DNA of 64,000 nt from Gammaproteobacteria bacterium (lineage in GTDB: Bacteria > Pseudomonadota > Gammaproteobacteria > Burkholderiales > Thiobacillaceae): assembly GCA_018820765.1 (NCBI GenBank), contig JAHJNN010000018.1, positions 1-64,000 on the forward strand, in the 5' to 3' direction. The notes beneath the pieces were generated by a model. That model was given only the letters and a program-made list of their open reading frames with translations, had not been told where the DNA came from and did no database searches. Shown here in pieces: positions 50,756 through 61,215 of the stretch (positions are counted from its first letter, which is position 1; each line of letters begins with the position of its first letter). The translations under genes and the position numbers were made by a program.

Positions 50756-53700
50756 TTAGCGGTTCTTTTGCGCGGACATGAACTTGTAGCCGACGTCCTC
50801 GCCCATATCGCTCATGTAGGAAACAACCTGTCCGAGAGGCTTTTCCTTGTTGTGGGTCTTCCACATCTCTGCGTTACCGATAACCAGCAACCTATCCATT
50901 GCTCGGGACATCGCGACGTTTATTCGATTGGGTGTACGCAGGAATCCTGGACTCCTCTGCTTGTCGGAACGCGTCAGACTCAGGATGATGATTCGGTTTT
51001 CTTTGCCTTGGTAGCTATCGACAGTGTCGATTTTCACCAATGCCTTGAAGCCATCGCCCCAAATCCCCTGGTTGAATTTCTGCCGAATCAAACGCTTTTG
51101 TTCGGCATACATGCAGATGACACCGATCAGCGCATCATCTTTGTCCTTGAGATTGGAAAGGTCGGTCAGGAATTGACCGCTCTCGGAAATCTGCTTGAGT
51201 AGGTCGATGACCTGCTCTGCCTCACAACGGTTGTAAATACTGACGCCACGGTCGCTCTGGTGATTGGCATGTTCGCCAAGCGATGAGGTGTCGAGCCAAG
51301 TTACGGGGGAACGAAGCGGGTTCGGAGCATCCCGATAGATATCGGGAATAGCCCGATGTCCATTGTTCAGCTTGCCGTCGTAGAAGGTCTTGGAAACCAG
51401 ATTACCGATGGGGGGAGCCATCCGATACTGAGTGAGCAGCGTGGCGCTCGTTTGCTTCCCATATTCCGAATTGAAAGCCCGCGCAAAGTCGCTTCGCAAT
51501 ACCTCGTCAAGCTCAGTGTGCTTGTCGTTGATACCAAGTCGGCGAGCCAGAGCCGCTTTGTGTGCGTCGGAATACAGGGGAGGCAATTGCAAATGGTCGC
51601 CGACCAGCAGGACGCGTTTAGCCGACTGCATAGCAATCGCCAGTTCGCTGGATATTGAACGAGCCGCCTCATCAATGATTACGAAATCATAGATGTTGTC
51701 GTGAATCCCGATATGCCCTTGTCCGATACCGACGCATGTGCCGGTAACCAGTTGTCTCGACCGAGCGTAGAACTCGTCGCAATTGACTCTCTCCGCCGAC
51801 AGTGCGTCCTGGATGTCTCGGGATATCCTAGCCAACGCCCGAACCCTTCTGGCTTCATTTGGACGGACGCCATACTCAGAGCAGAGATTAGAAAGCAGTA
51901 TGGACTTCGCTTCCGAAACTTTACTTTCCTGGGGAAGAGCAATGCCGTAGTCCACGTGGAGCTTGGTGCGGATAGTCTCATTCAATTCGACCACGATTGG
52001 TTTGAGGGCTTTGATATCGTCCTCGTCGCCAATGTTCTCGAAATTCTTGAGCAGGGATTCGAGATGGTCAATCTGCTTGAATAGTTTCAACTCAGCTTCG
52101 ACGACTTTTGAAATGAATTCAGCATCGAGACCCAGCGCATCGGATAGAGCAGCGACACGGTAGCGATATTCGGCGTTAAACAATTCGCGCTTTTCGGCAG
52201 TGATGGCATGGGAATAGACGTCTTTCAAACCATGCGAAACCGCCCCTTCACGGTTGCTGAACCTAACGACTTCCAGCGAAGTGCCCAACCTTCCGCAGTG
52301 CTTCCTTATCCGCTCTGCAGCCGTATTGACCGCCTCGTGAGATTGGCTGACCAGCAGAATTCTTCGCACATCCAGCTTCTCGACGAGAAAGTGGACGAAT
52401 GCGGCAATGAACTCCGTCTTCCCTGTTCCGGGCGGTCCCTGCAAAAGTGAAAGAGGTCCGTAGTTCAGCAGCTTGGTGAATGCCTCACGCTGCTGCTCGT
52501 TGAGGCTAATCTTGTTTCCATGCAGGTCTTCGCGGTCGTATCTGGCGAAGTCCTCATCAGTGACCGAAATGTTGAAAGCGGTCGCATCCTTGTTGCAGGC
52601 GGGGTCGAACAAATCGAGTAGCTCTGGCAACACCCCTTCCCTATCAAGCAGCCTTTCAAGCGCAGCCTTCCGTTTGCGGTATGAAGCCCTGTCTTGTTTC
52701 GTCCGGAAGAAAACAGAATCCCCATCCTTCAGACCGTAGGCAGAACTACGGACTTTATTTAGTCGAACCTCGTTCAACGCTGATTTTTTAAGCAAGACTT
52801 CCCCGATGACTTTCTCCGCCCCATCCTGATCGATGAGAAGCGCCTCGACTTCATCCGTGCTTGCGAAAGCACCAAGCGGATCGATGTCCGCCTCGTAAGG
52901 AAGTATCAGTTCAGAATCGGTATCCGATGGCTTAATCGAGGCGCCATTCAACTCGATATTCGGGCTCGATTCGGTTTCCGTGGCGAGGATAGCCCGCCAA
53001 AGTGCCTGTGTCGAAATATCGAACGAAATATCCGAACGTTCTTCCCCCTCGGAAGCTGCCGCCCTTTCGAACACATCCTTGAGTTGTTGGCTCAACCCCG
53101 ATTCATCAATTTCGGGCTGTACCGCCTGAAGCATCTCGATTGCACGATGAAAGGCGTCATCATCGCGAAGGTGCTCAGACAACCCGGACAGTTGAGCAGG
53201 TCGTCCTGGCTTGATGCGGATTGCTGTACTGATTTCGAATTGGCTTTCCTCTGCCACCCTGAAATTGACATCGAATCTGATTCGAGGGGGCAACCCTCCG
53301 ACAAAGCAGCGTTGTTTCTTGTCATAGAAGGCGCAGAACGTTCCACCAATGCCTGCAAAGGTGACCAAAAGGACGTGCTCACCCTTCTTGGAAGCTTCAA
53401 CCTTGACGAAGAGATGACCGTTATCCGGCAAAATCGTCGTCTGCTCATCGATCCCATTAAGAAGAATCTCGACATACTTCTGCTCATGAACCTCTGCTGC
53501 GGAGGTTAGAGCCTTCTTGAAGCGTCCCAAATCCTTGAAACCGAACTCGACGTCGTTCAATTCCAATTGAATCGCATCCGAGACTCTCGGATAGTCTTTG
53601 GACTCCTCGCCCCACTCCAAGCCGAGCAATTCGCAAGACATTCGAAGCACCGCAAAGATATCCCGCTGTTCGGAGGAGCTTCCGTCGATATTTTCGGGGC

Positions 53701-55711
53701 TATATCGATGGTTTCTGGCTTCGGCAGTGTTATGGGAAAAGTCCGGAATATCTATCAGGTACACATTCCCGTTTTCCTTATCCAGCATCACGTTGCGGGG
53801 ATGAAGGTCGCCGTGCGAAATCCCGAGTCCATGAAGATGCTCAACGGAATCGGTCAACCTCTCGATAACGCCTAATTTGTCCGAGTCATTGATTGCAGCT
53901 TCAGCCCACGTCGACCCATCAACCACGTCGGTCACCAGATACATGCTGCTGGACCTTGCCGCGAGTCCGTATTCATGAATTCGCGGCAGGTAAGTGGGAT
54001 TTACCGATGCCAGCTTGTCCAAGCGCTTCAAAAACGTAAGGACGCGGAAATTGCTTACCGGATCATCTCCCTTGCTGCCAACATTCAACCAAGCTTTGAC
54101 GAGCCTTCCCTCTGAGACATAGACCTCTTTGTCATCTGTCGAAACCAGAAACTCGCCATCGTCTTGAAATTGCCGCAAGTGATTTATGGGATGACGATAG
54201 GCATCCAGTTCAGAATCATCGAAAGTCGGTATCGACTCGCCCTGCGGTTCTGCGCGCTTCAAGGCATCGAAGAATGCCGATGCATCCTTGAACTTCCCTG
54301 TCACTGCTTCAAGAAGAACTTCTGCATACCATTCGCTGCTTGATAGCATCTCGTTCTTAATGTTCTCCAAGCTCTTCGGAGACATTCTTTGAGCAGTCAG
54401 CAGATGCCACGACACAAGCCCAAGAGCATGAACGTCCTGCTGGAATGGGGTCGATGATGAGCCATCCAGCATTTCCTTCACCTCGACAGCCCCTACCGAA
54501 AGACTGCTCCGATAATCACCGACCGTTCCAATCGGTTGGTGGTATGCGGAGATGAAATTGGAGAGAGCAATTTCCTTCGAAGGCGACAACCACAGACTAT
54601 GGTCTGCAATGTCTCGGTGGGCAATCTTGATCTCATGCAGGTCACCAAACTTCGCGAGGAGTAGCTTCGTGAGGTTAAGTCGATCAGTCTGGGTAAAGGA
54701 CTGACCATATTTGCCCACGAATTCGTTGAACCTCACATGCCCAGGAGGAAGCTCATAAACCTCGCTGTACTGGGATGTAACCTCGTCCTTTTCGAAGCTT
54801 GTCAGCGAGCGTAGGCAGTGGTTGTACAGGTCGCGATTCTGGTGGTTGATGAACTGCAACACCTCGCGCTCCCGGGATACGATTTCAGCCCTACCTTGTG
54901 GCGTAAAAGCCTTGTTGCCTTGGACCTTCTTGAAGTTCCAGACCCGCAGCAGAGCCTCAGTACCCTTCGAAATTTCCGAACTTGCCAGATATTCCTTATA
55001 TACAAATTTCGGATGCTCGAAAAGCTCCTCAACTGCCGTGTACCCGCCGATTTTCATTGCTTTCGGCGCCGTGTTGCCACTCAGGAATAATTCATCAAAT
55101 ATCGGAAAGTCCTGGTTTAACACCTGTGCAGCAGGATGGGGGCGGAAGTGCTTTTCGAACACACCTTTGTCAGAGAACTTGAGAAAGTCCTTCAGGGAAA
55201 TCGTATGACGAAGTTCAACCTCGGGAAGCTGACTGAAATCCGAATTTCCAGTCATTACCACGAAGTACTCAACAAACGGGGTATATCCCTTGTTTGTGAA
55301 TCTATGACAAAGCTTTTTTAGTTTGTTAGATAGGGTGTATTGCTTGCTTCTCGTGACACTAACAGGCGACCGTCCCATGTTCTTGTCGCCCTTGAACCAA
55401 ACATCACCATTTGCCGTGACGGGTGCATGGTTCCAGTCCTTCAACTCGACGATGATGACGTTGCAGTGAGTCACGATCACCAGATCAAACTCACCCTCCT
55501 TGCCCTTCGAGTCGACGAACCTGAATCCTGCATACCCTTTCCAGGGGAACATGCCGTTGCGCCCGAGCTTGTTTTGAAGCTGATCCCGTATCGAACCGCC
55601 TCTTGTTTGGGACTTGCCATCTTGTTGAGCATCAGAGAACTCCGCCCCGATCTTTTTGATGGCATCAATTTCTTGTTCTTGAAGACCGCCGTCCCAAATT
55701 TCGATGTCCAA
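50756..55711 (-). CDS. 1651-aa NERD nuclease / kinase-like / superfamily 1 helicase fusion
   Basis: TTG start at 55709-55711 behind AAAGGAAG. Domain order: NERD, about residues 45-165, with the PD-(D/E)XK core GKEGEFDLVIVTHCNVIIVE then LKDWNHAP; a first kinase-like domain, about 205-490, with IAHRDIADHSLWLSPSKEIA (HRD kept, DFG replaced by SNF); a second, about 525-760, with ISHGDLHPRNVMLDKENGNV and YLIDIPDF (HGD and Asn kept, DFG changed to DIP). An SF1 helicase of AAA_11/12 (COG1112) type follows from about 1065: SLLQGPPGTGKTEFIAAFVH, VIIDEAARSISSEL, VGDHLQLPPL, VDSYQGKENRIIILSLTRSD and NRINVAMSRA. Kinase-helicase fusions occur in antiviral systems such as Mokosh, but with a PLD partner instead of NERD. 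It is more AT-rich than the Wadjet genes beside it. Confidence 0.85.
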   Translation of the reverse strand: MDIEIWDGGLQEQEIDAIKKIGAEFSDAQQDGKSQTRGGSIRDQLQNKLGRNGMFPWKGYAGFRFVDSKGKEGEFDLVIVTHCNVIIVELKDWNHAPVTANGDVWFKGDKNMGRSPVSVTRSKQYTLSNKLKKLCHRFTNKGYTPFVEYFVVMTGNSDFSQLPEVELRHTISLKDFLKFSDKGVFEKHFRPHPAAQVLNQDFPIFDELFLSGNTAPKAMKIGGYTAVEELFEHPKFVYKEYLASSEISKGTEALLRVWNFKKVQGNKAFTPQGRAEIVSREREVLQFINHQNRDLYNHCLRSLTSFEKDEVTSQYSEVYELPPGHVRFNEFVGKYGQSFTQTDRLNLTKLLLAKFGDLHEIKIAHRDIADHSLWLSPSKEIALSNFISAYHQPIGTVGDYRSSLSVGAVEVKEMLDGSSSTPFQQDVHALGLVSWHLLTAQRMSPKSLENIKNEMLSSSEWYAEVLLEAVTGKFKDASAFFDALKRAEPQGESIPTFDDSELDAYRHPINHLRQFQDDGEFLVSTDDKEVYVSEGRLVKAWLNVGSKGDDPVSNFRVLTFLKRLDKLASVNPTYLPRIHEYGLAARSSSMYLVTDVVDGSTWAEAAINDSDKLGVIERLTDSVEHLHGLGISHGDLHPRNVMLDKENGNVYLIDIPDFSHNTAEARNHRYSPENIDGSSSEQRDIFAVLRMSCELLGLEWGEESKDYPRVSDAIQLELNDVEFGFKDLGRFKKALTSAAEVHEQKYVEILLNGIDEQTTILPDNGHLFVKVEASKKGEHVLLVTFAGIGGTFCAFYDKKQRCFVGGLPPRIRFDVNFRVAEESQFEISTAIRIKPGRPAQLSGLSEHLRDDDAFHRAIEMLQAVQPEIDESGLSQQLKDVFERAAASEGEERSDISFDISTQALWRAILATETESSPNIELNGASIKPSDTDSELILPYEADIDPLGAFASTDEVEALLIDQDGAEKVIGEVLLKKSALNEVRLNKVRSSAYGLKDGDSVFFRTKQDRASYRKRKAALERLLDREGVLPELLDLFDPACNKDATAFNISVTDEDFARYDREDLHGNKISLNEQQREAFTKLLNYGPLSLLQGPPGTGKTEFIAAFVHFLVEKLDVRRILLVSQSHEAVNTAAERIRKHCGRLGTSLEVVRFSNREGAVSHGLKDVYSHAITAEKRELFNAEYRYRVAALSDALGLDAEFISKVVEAELKLFKQIDHLESLLKNFENIGDEDDIKALKPIVVELNETIRTKLHVDYGIALPQESKVSEAKSILLSNLCSEYGVRPNEARRVRALARISRDIQDALSAERVNCDEFYARSRQLVTGTCVGIGQGHIGIHDNIYDFVIIDEAARSISSELAIAMQSAKRVLLVGDHLQLPPLYSDAHKAALARRLGINDKHTELDEVLRSDFARAFNSEYGKQTSATLLTQYRMAPPIGNLVSKTFYDGKLNNGHRAIPDIYRDAPNPLRSPVTWLDTSSLGEHANHQSDRGVSIYNRCEAEQVIDLLKQISESGQFLTDLSNLKDKDDALIGVICMYAEQKRLIRQKFNQGIWGDGFKALVKIDTVDSYQGKENRIIILSLTRSDKQRSPGFLRTPNRINVAMSRAMDRLLVIGNAEMWKTHNKEKPLGQVVSYMSDMGEDVGYKFMSAQKNR

Positions 55712-55914
55712 ATTGCTTCCTTTTTCCTGTTTCTCAGAGAATCAAGCTACTGGTGGAATTCTACATTCCAAACAGCCAGTCCTTCCTCGTGCTTCTTTCT
55801 TTAGCAGGTCCCCCAACTGACTCAGGAGAATATTTTCAACGTAAAAGGAATAGGTTAGAGAGTTCGCTGAAGTGAGAAGGTGGCCGTTGCAGCTCTGAAG
55901 TGCGAAGCCCGGAG

Positions 55915-57087
55915 CTACCTTAACGCTTCCTGCTCAACCGTGAACCCAGCCAGCGCCACTTCGTTACCCAGCGCGCCCCAACCTGCCATACTCGAAAAAT
56001 GCCGGATTCTCTCTAGCGTGTGTGGCTTGGCCTCAACACGCCGATCCATCGGCACATCGTCTGGATGCATCTTCCAGGGCTGAAGAATATGGCCTGATAA
56101 TTGGGCTTCACAGGCCAGAATGGCGGCGATCCGAAATCCGCCTTCATCGATGTCGCCCCAGTGGTAGATGGGCACGTCTTGCGGCAAGCTGCCCAGCAAA
56201 CGGATATACATGGCCCGCCAAGCGGGTGTAGGCATGCCGGCGGTATAGATAAGTAGGATTTCCTCATCGTAGCGGCGCCTTGCTTCGCTGTGGAAGGTGG
56301 TCTGATTTTCTATGGTCATGACCAGTCTCGGCTGGCTGGCCAGGCCGATGACAGACGGCGCCGAAAAGGCCCCGTACGGTTCGTCCAGCAGCGCTGCAAC
56401 GCGTGTGCGCGTTACGATCACCCTGCCGGCCATGCGAACGGGCTGCTCCTCGCGGAACAGGCCGATTTCCTGCCATACATAGAGAGGATCTCGATTCTCG
56501 GCATCGATATCTCCCGTCAGCAGGATATCGACAGGCACTGCCAGCTTTTCGATGCGCTTGCTGTCCCTGAACAGCCGCGCGCTGACTTCGCGGATCGGCT
56601 CGTCAACCGTCCTGTCTTCACGGGCAGCGGCCATGAAACGGATTATGCGGGCCGCATCGACCCAGTCCTGGGTGTCCGACGGGCCAAAGGTGCGGACCTT
56701 CTTCAGGCTGGCCCAGCGAGCCAACACATCCTTCAGAACCGGAAAGTCCTGCAGCAACGGGGCAAACTGCGAGGCCGCCTTCTCAAGATGGATCACGGCG
56801 GTCTCCACGCCAAGCAGCTTCGCCAGCGCATCGAGGTCGAGCAATTCGACGCGCTGTATGAACCCTTCCTCACCAAAGCCTTTTTCCCAGGTGAGGGATA
56901 CGGCTCCTTCGGCTCTCGCCGCCTTCATCGTTGCTTCGAAGGCCTCCTTGTCGGCCAGCGAGCGCGTATCCTGATAGTCGGCCATATGCGACCGGGTCAG
57001 CGCTGGCCGGGTCGAGCGGACACCCGCTGTCGCCCGATTGCCGGCCTCCAGGAGTTTCGTGAGTGCGTTGCGGGCCTTCGTGTCCAT
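55915..57087 (-). CDS. jetD: Wadjet nuclease subunit JetD
   Basis: 390 aa from ATG 57085-57087; the frame is open further upstream but that part lies inside jetC. The N-terminal DUF3322-like region is followed by a Toprim-type nuclease domain with the acidic residues expected for metal binding: Glu in LVMTIENQTTFHSE (about residue 260) and the DxD in IYHWGDIDEGGFRIAAIL (about 309-313). In type I Wadjet, JetD cuts circular DNA that JetABC has extruded into a loop. It follows jetC by 7 nt and ends the operon. Its length is normal. Confidence 0.92.
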   Translation of the reverse strand: MDTKARNALTKLLEAGNRATAGVRSTRPALTRSHMADYQDTRSLADKEAFEATMKAARAEGAVSLTWEKGFGEEGFIQRVELLDLDALAKLLGVETAVIHLEKAASQFAPLLQDFPVLKDVLARWASLKKVRTFGPSDTQDWVDAARIIRFMAAAREDRTVDEPIREVSARLFRDSKRIEKLAVPVDILLTGDIDAENRDPLYVWQEIGLFREEQPVRMAGRVIVTRTRVAALLDEPYGAFSAPSVIGLASQPRLVMTIENQTTFHSEARRRYDEEILLIYTAGMPTPAWRAMYIRLLGSLPQDVPIYHWGDIDEGGFRIAAILACEAQLSGHILQPWKMHPDDVPMDRRVEAKPHTLERIRHFSSMAGWGALGNEVALAGFTVEQEALR

Positions 57088-57094
57088 GCTACGC

Positions 57095-60000
57095 CTATAC
57101 CACCGGGGCGGCCGTTCCCGCATCACGCATGCGATTGACCTCCTGCTCGATGAGTTCGGGGTAGGTATCCATGTCGTCCGACATGAACAGCTCCCGTGTT
57201 TCTTCCGTGACATCGTGGCCGTCAACGTGGATCACGTTGCGCACAGGGTCTTTCGAGATGTCGTAGTAGCGGTGCAGGAAGGCGGTGAGCACGCCGAGGT
57301 TCTCGCCCGGGCTGGCCATGAACACCTGCAAACCCAGATCCTGCAGATAGCGCATCGTGGCCATGATGTTGGTTGGGTCCATTTTGTTGAACGCTTCGTC
57401 CAGCAGGATCAGTCTGATGCCATCGCGGTTGCCACGGTCGAGGCGATAGGCCGAAGCCAGCGCGGCGCCGGCGATCACGTATAGCGGCGCACGGTGCTCG
57501 CCGCCGGACCCCGGCCCTATACGCTTGCTCAGATGGCCAACGACCTTGGGTTTTGCCGTCAGTGGGTCATCCCGCATGATCTCGACGTCGAATTCGTAAA
57601 ATTCGCGGTAGTCGTCAAGCGGGCTTTTGACGCTTCCGGCCCCGGGCGCAATCTTGTCTTCCAGCAGCTCCTTGAACTGGGCGGGGATCTCGCCGGCCCC
57701 ACCGAGCAAGTCTTCCTGCGGCCCGAAAGATGCGATGTTCTTCACGAATTCGAGCAGCTGTCTGAAGTGGGAGCGGACAACGCGCTTGAACTGATAGCGC
57801 TCGCCGTTGGTGAAGGCCGGGCATTCCTTCAACACCCGGTTCAGCTGGTCCATGGTGACGTCCAGCGCCTCGATGTTCTGGCTCAGCGCCAGTGCAACGT
57901 CATTCCTGAATGTCTCCTGCGAAACCTTGTAGGCGTTCTCCATCTGCTCCTTGTAGTCGAGCAGTTCGGTGTCTCGCAGACGCTTGAGGATGTCGGCTAT
58001 CCAGGCCTGCCCCTTACGCCAGTCTTCCACCACTGCTTCGCCAGCTTGTTCCCTGTATGTCGACAGGAAGTCACCCAGTAGGCTGCTGCCCTTGCTGACT
58101 TCGCGGGTCACCTGGTTGAGTGCCTCGGCTCGCTTCGTTTCGCAGTAAGCCGCCATGTCCTCGTAGTTCTCGCCGTGCTTGTCCAGAACGACATCCCAAT
58201 GGCGGGACGCGTAATCGGCGTCGTACTCTGGATCCTTGCGGGCTTCCTCGGCGGCCTCGCCGGCAACCGTGAGCTTGGCAGCGGCTGTGTCAACGTCCTT
58301 CTGGCGCTCGACACATGCGTTTTCTGCAACTCCTCGATTGCCATTTGCGTCAGTGACATCAGCACTCAGTTGTCTGGCCTTTTCTGACCACGCCTTTTCC
58401 TGCTCGCCAAGTTCCACGTACTCCTTGTCGGCTGCACCTTGCAGCTTGCCTTGGAGCGCGGAAGCGGCGCCTTCGGCGGAATCCGCCTCTTCCCAGAAGC
58501 GCCTCAGGTACAACAGGACCTGATCTTCGTGAGGAATGCTGCGCAACACTGTGGCAAGCGACTCGATCTCACGCTTCTGGGCATTGAGCTGGGATACCAC
58601 CTTCTCACAGTCTGAGAGACGCTTTTTGGCCGCTTCAAGGTGCTGGCCGCCGCCGTCACGCCCGATGCGAAGATCCCCTTCCATGACGGGCTTCAGGCGT
58701 TCAATGGTGCCTTTGCCGACCAGCATCCCGTCCTGCGTCAGGGTGCGTTTGCCGCGCTCCATGGCCTGTGCGGTGGTCGTGGCGCACACCATGTCCCCAA
58801 ATAGCCCTCGTAGGTAGGCTACGGCAGCCGGGTCGGTGCCTTCGATCAATTCGGCGACGGAACCGTCTTCAGGACGCCGGCCGACCTGCTGCCGGCTTTC
58901 CATGACGATCTTGGCGCCGTAGACGGCGCGCTTTTCCGGCAGGCTGCGATAGACCTCGAATGCCCGCCGTTCTTCGAGTTCCGGCACAAGCAGCGCCTGC
59001 AGGTTGCTTGCCAGGTAGGCCTCGATTGCCGGCTGCCATTCCTTTTTCGTGATCCGGACGACATCGCACACCGCCACGGGGTTGATGCCTTCGTCCCGTA
59101 GCTCCCGCATCAGGGCTTCGACGTTCGGGCTGAGCGGTGATTTCCCTTGTTTGACACGGTCGAGTGATTCTTTCGCGAGATCGAGGTTAGCGTTGGCCGT
59201 TTTCAGTTGTCCGGTCAGCGTGCCGGTGATGTCAGCCAGCGCCTGCATGGCGCTTTCCGCTTCCTGAACCGCAGTTTTCAGGTGTGCTTCGATTTCAGCC
59301 CAATCGGCTTGTTCAAAGCGTTCGAGCAAGGCCGCCAGTTTCTGCGATTCGGCGAGCAAGGCGCGCGTGGCATCCTCCTCTAGTACGCCGGCCTCCGCCG
59401 CTTTCTTTAGGAGTACACTGAACTGGGTCAGTTGGTTGACAATGTCCTGGGTCTTGCGTGCTGCCCTGCCGCGATGGTCGTTGATCTGGCTTTCCAGACC
59501 GGCGTAATCGGCATGCGAGCCATGCTGTTCGCGAAGCCCCCGGTAGTGCGCCGCTTTTTTTTCGGCCGCTTCCTGATCTTCCTTCAAGCCACGGAAGGCC
59601 TTGTCAGTTGCTTTGAACGTCGCAAGGGCATCATTCAGGTCACTCTGGCATTGCTCGAGTCCCTGGTTGGCATGTTCGCGCGCCGCGTCCAAACTCAGGG
59701 CCCTCCAGCTGACCGCTTTACTCGATGCCATGGCCGCATTACCGAAGGCGCTTTCGACCGCGGTGCCGTCGACGATCTTCTTCTCGACGAGGGCCACCAT
59801 TTCAGCCAGGCGTCGGAAGGAGTCGGTGACATCCTTGAACTTCTTGATGTTCGTCGGCCGGGATTCGAGCACATCGTTGCGCACGATCTCGTCTACCGTC
59901 TTGTCGAAGCGCATCCGGAGCGCGAAGCGGAAGGCGCGTGTGAATGCATCGTATGACGGCGCACCGCCCGATCCGCGCAATTCGAGCAGACAGGCGCGAA

Positions 60001-60538
60001 TGTAGCGTTCGGCCTCCTGGAACACACATTCCTCGCCAGATACCCTGGATCGCTGCGATAACTGCTGCTTGAAGGCGCTCCATTCCCTTGGCTTTTCCTT
60101 GCCGTCGACGGTCTCAAGGTGGTCGCCCAGTGTCAGCTCGACATCCGGCAGCAGATAACGGCCCAGCACGTCGTGTTGCTCTCGGTCCTTGGAGGCATAG
60201 ATGCACACGCCCATGGACACGGGCTGATTGGTTTCGGAGTCGCGCCAGACCAGGGTGATATAGGTATTCGAATGCGGCCGGACCCGGTCATCGGGCGTAT
60301 CGCCATACTGGCCAAGGCAATAGGTGCGAATCGACCGCGTTGTCTTGTTCTCGTCGGCCTGGGCATTCAGCGCCATAAGACGGCTGTTGGCGCCGAACAT
60401 GGCGATCTGGACGGCATCGAGGAACGAACTCTTGCCACTGCCGTTGGGTCCGAACAGGCCGGTGATCTCGGCAACGCGGATGTGCTCTCTTTCGTACAGA
60501 AAGAACTGGACCAGGTTGATGCTTTCAAGATATTTCAT
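57095..60538 (-). CDS. jetC: Wadjet SMC/MukB-like ATPase JetC
   Basis: 1147 aa. Walker A is near the N-terminus (ITGLFGPNGSGKSSFLDAVQ, about residues 24-43). Two long coiled-coil arms (for example ALATFKATDKAFRGLKEDQE) flank a hinge region around 470-640. The ABC signature is GPGSGGEHRAPLYVIAGAAL (about 1008-1027) and Walker B is RLILLDEAFNKMDPTNIMAT (about 1045). It is the loop-extruding motor of the Wadjet complex. It overlaps jetB by 4 nt. Confidence 0.95.
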   Translation of the reverse strand: MKYLESINLVQFFLYEREHIRVAEITGLFGPNGSGKSSFLDAVQIAMFGANSRLMALNAQADENKTTRSIRTYCLGQYGDTPDDRVRPHSNTYITLVWRDSETNQPVSMGVCIYASKDREQHDVLGRYLLPDVELTLGDHLETVDGKEKPREWSAFKQQLSQRSRVSGEECVFQEAERYIRACLLELRGSGGAPSYDAFTRAFRFALRMRFDKTVDEIVRNDVLESRPTNIKKFKDVTDSFRRLAEMVALVEKKIVDGTAVESAFGNAAMASSKAVSWRALSLDAAREHANQGLEQCQSDLNDALATFKATDKAFRGLKEDQEAAEKKAAHYRGLREQHGSHADYAGLESQINDHRGRAARKTQDIVNQLTQFSVLLKKAAEAGVLEEDATRALLAESQKLAALLERFEQADWAEIEAHLKTAVQEAESAMQALADITGTLTGQLKTANANLDLAKESLDRVKQGKSPLSPNVEALMRELRDEGINPVAVCDVVRITKKEWQPAIEAYLASNLQALLVPELEERRAFEVYRSLPEKRAVYGAKIVMESRQQVGRRPEDGSVAELIEGTDPAAVAYLRGLFGDMVCATTTAQAMERGKRTLTQDGMLVGKGTIERLKPVMEGDLRIGRDGGGQHLEAAKKRLSDCEKVVSQLNAQKREIESLATVLRSIPHEDQVLLYLRRFWEEADSAEGAASALQGKLQGAADKEYVELGEQEKAWSEKARQLSADVTDANGNRGVAENACVERQKDVDTAAAKLTVAGEAAEEARKDPEYDADYASRHWDVVLDKHGENYEDMAAYCETKRAEALNQVTREVSKGSSLLGDFLSTYREQAGEAVVEDWRKGQAWIADILKRLRDTELLDYKEQMENAYKVSQETFRNDVALALSQNIEALDVTMDQLNRVLKECPAFTNGERYQFKRVVRSHFRQLLEFVKNIASFGPQEDLLGGAGEIPAQFKELLEDKIAPGAGSVKSPLDDYREFYEFDVEIMRDDPLTAKPKVVGHLSKRIGPGSGGEHRAPLYVIAGAALASAYRLDRGNRDGIRLILLDEAFNKMDPTNIMATMRYLQDLGLQVFMASPGENLGVLTAFLHRYYDISKDPVRNVIHVDGHDVTEETRELFMSDDMDTYPELIEQEVNRMRDAGTAAPVV

Positions 60539-61215
60539 GCGTCCTCTTCCTCTGTCTGCGCTGGTCCTTGACAGTCGCTATCCTCAGACGAATCCCCTGC
60601 GGGTTCATAGGACTGCGTGAACTGGCCGAGCCGGGTGATCGCGGTCTCGCCCAGCAGATCCACGATGGCAGGGCGTATGGCCAGCACGTATGGCTGAATG
60701 TCGCTGGCGGCCGTATCGGGCAATTCGTGTTCATCCAGTTTGCGCACGATGCCCCAGCGTTTGAGCGTCCTGACGAGACCATCCAGTTCGCCGCGTCCAG
60801 GCAGTTCGCGCTTGCCGAACGTGGAGAGCCGGTACTTTTCTTCCAGTTCGACCGCATCGCAGATCACTTCGCCGTCATCGTTCAGCTGCCCGGTCCGGGC
60901 CTGTTCGTCGTAGATTTTCCGGAGCACCAGGGCGAGCAGCGTTTGTGCAGTATTGGCCGTGCCTGCCCGGCCGTTGTCCGGAATGGCGCACGCATAGCGG
61001 AGCTGCCGGTTCACGGTCAGGCCAATGCCAACCTGAGAGAGGACGTGCTTGTATTCGCGCTCGAACCGCTCGATCATGCCGTAGGCCATGCGGCTATGCC
61101 GGTCCGCGTAATACAGTACCTGTTCTGCGAGCAGGCGGCTGGCGGTCGATTCAAGCTCCTCGGCCACATATTGCTTGTCGGTTTTCGCTGCGATGTTTTC
61201 CCAATACTGGCTCAT
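60535..61215 (-). CDS. jetB: Wadjet subunit JetB (DUF4194, MukE-like)
   Basis: 226 aa from ATG 61213-61215 (MSQYWENIAAKTDKQYVAEE), overlapping the jetA stop by 4 nt. A winged-helix dimer protein of KITE/MukE type: ASRLLAEQVLYYADRHSRMA, then LLALVLRKIYDEQARTGQLN and GRGELDGLVRTLKRWGIVRK are typical DUF4194 segments. The C-terminus has an acidic tail (SSEDSDCQGPAQTEEEDA). It joins JetA to JetC in the MukBEF-like core. Confidence 0.92.
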   Translation of the reverse strand: MSQYWENIAAKTDKQYVAEELESTASRLLAEQVLYYADRHSRMAYGMIERFEREYKHVLSQVGIGLTVNRQLRYACAIPDNGRAGTANTAQTLLALVLRKIYDEQARTGQLNDDGEVICDAVELEEKYRLSTFGKRELPGRGELDGLVRTLKRWGIVRKLDEHELPDTAASDIQPYVLAIRPAIVDLLGETAITRLGQFTQSYEPAGDSSEDSDCQGPAQTEEEDA

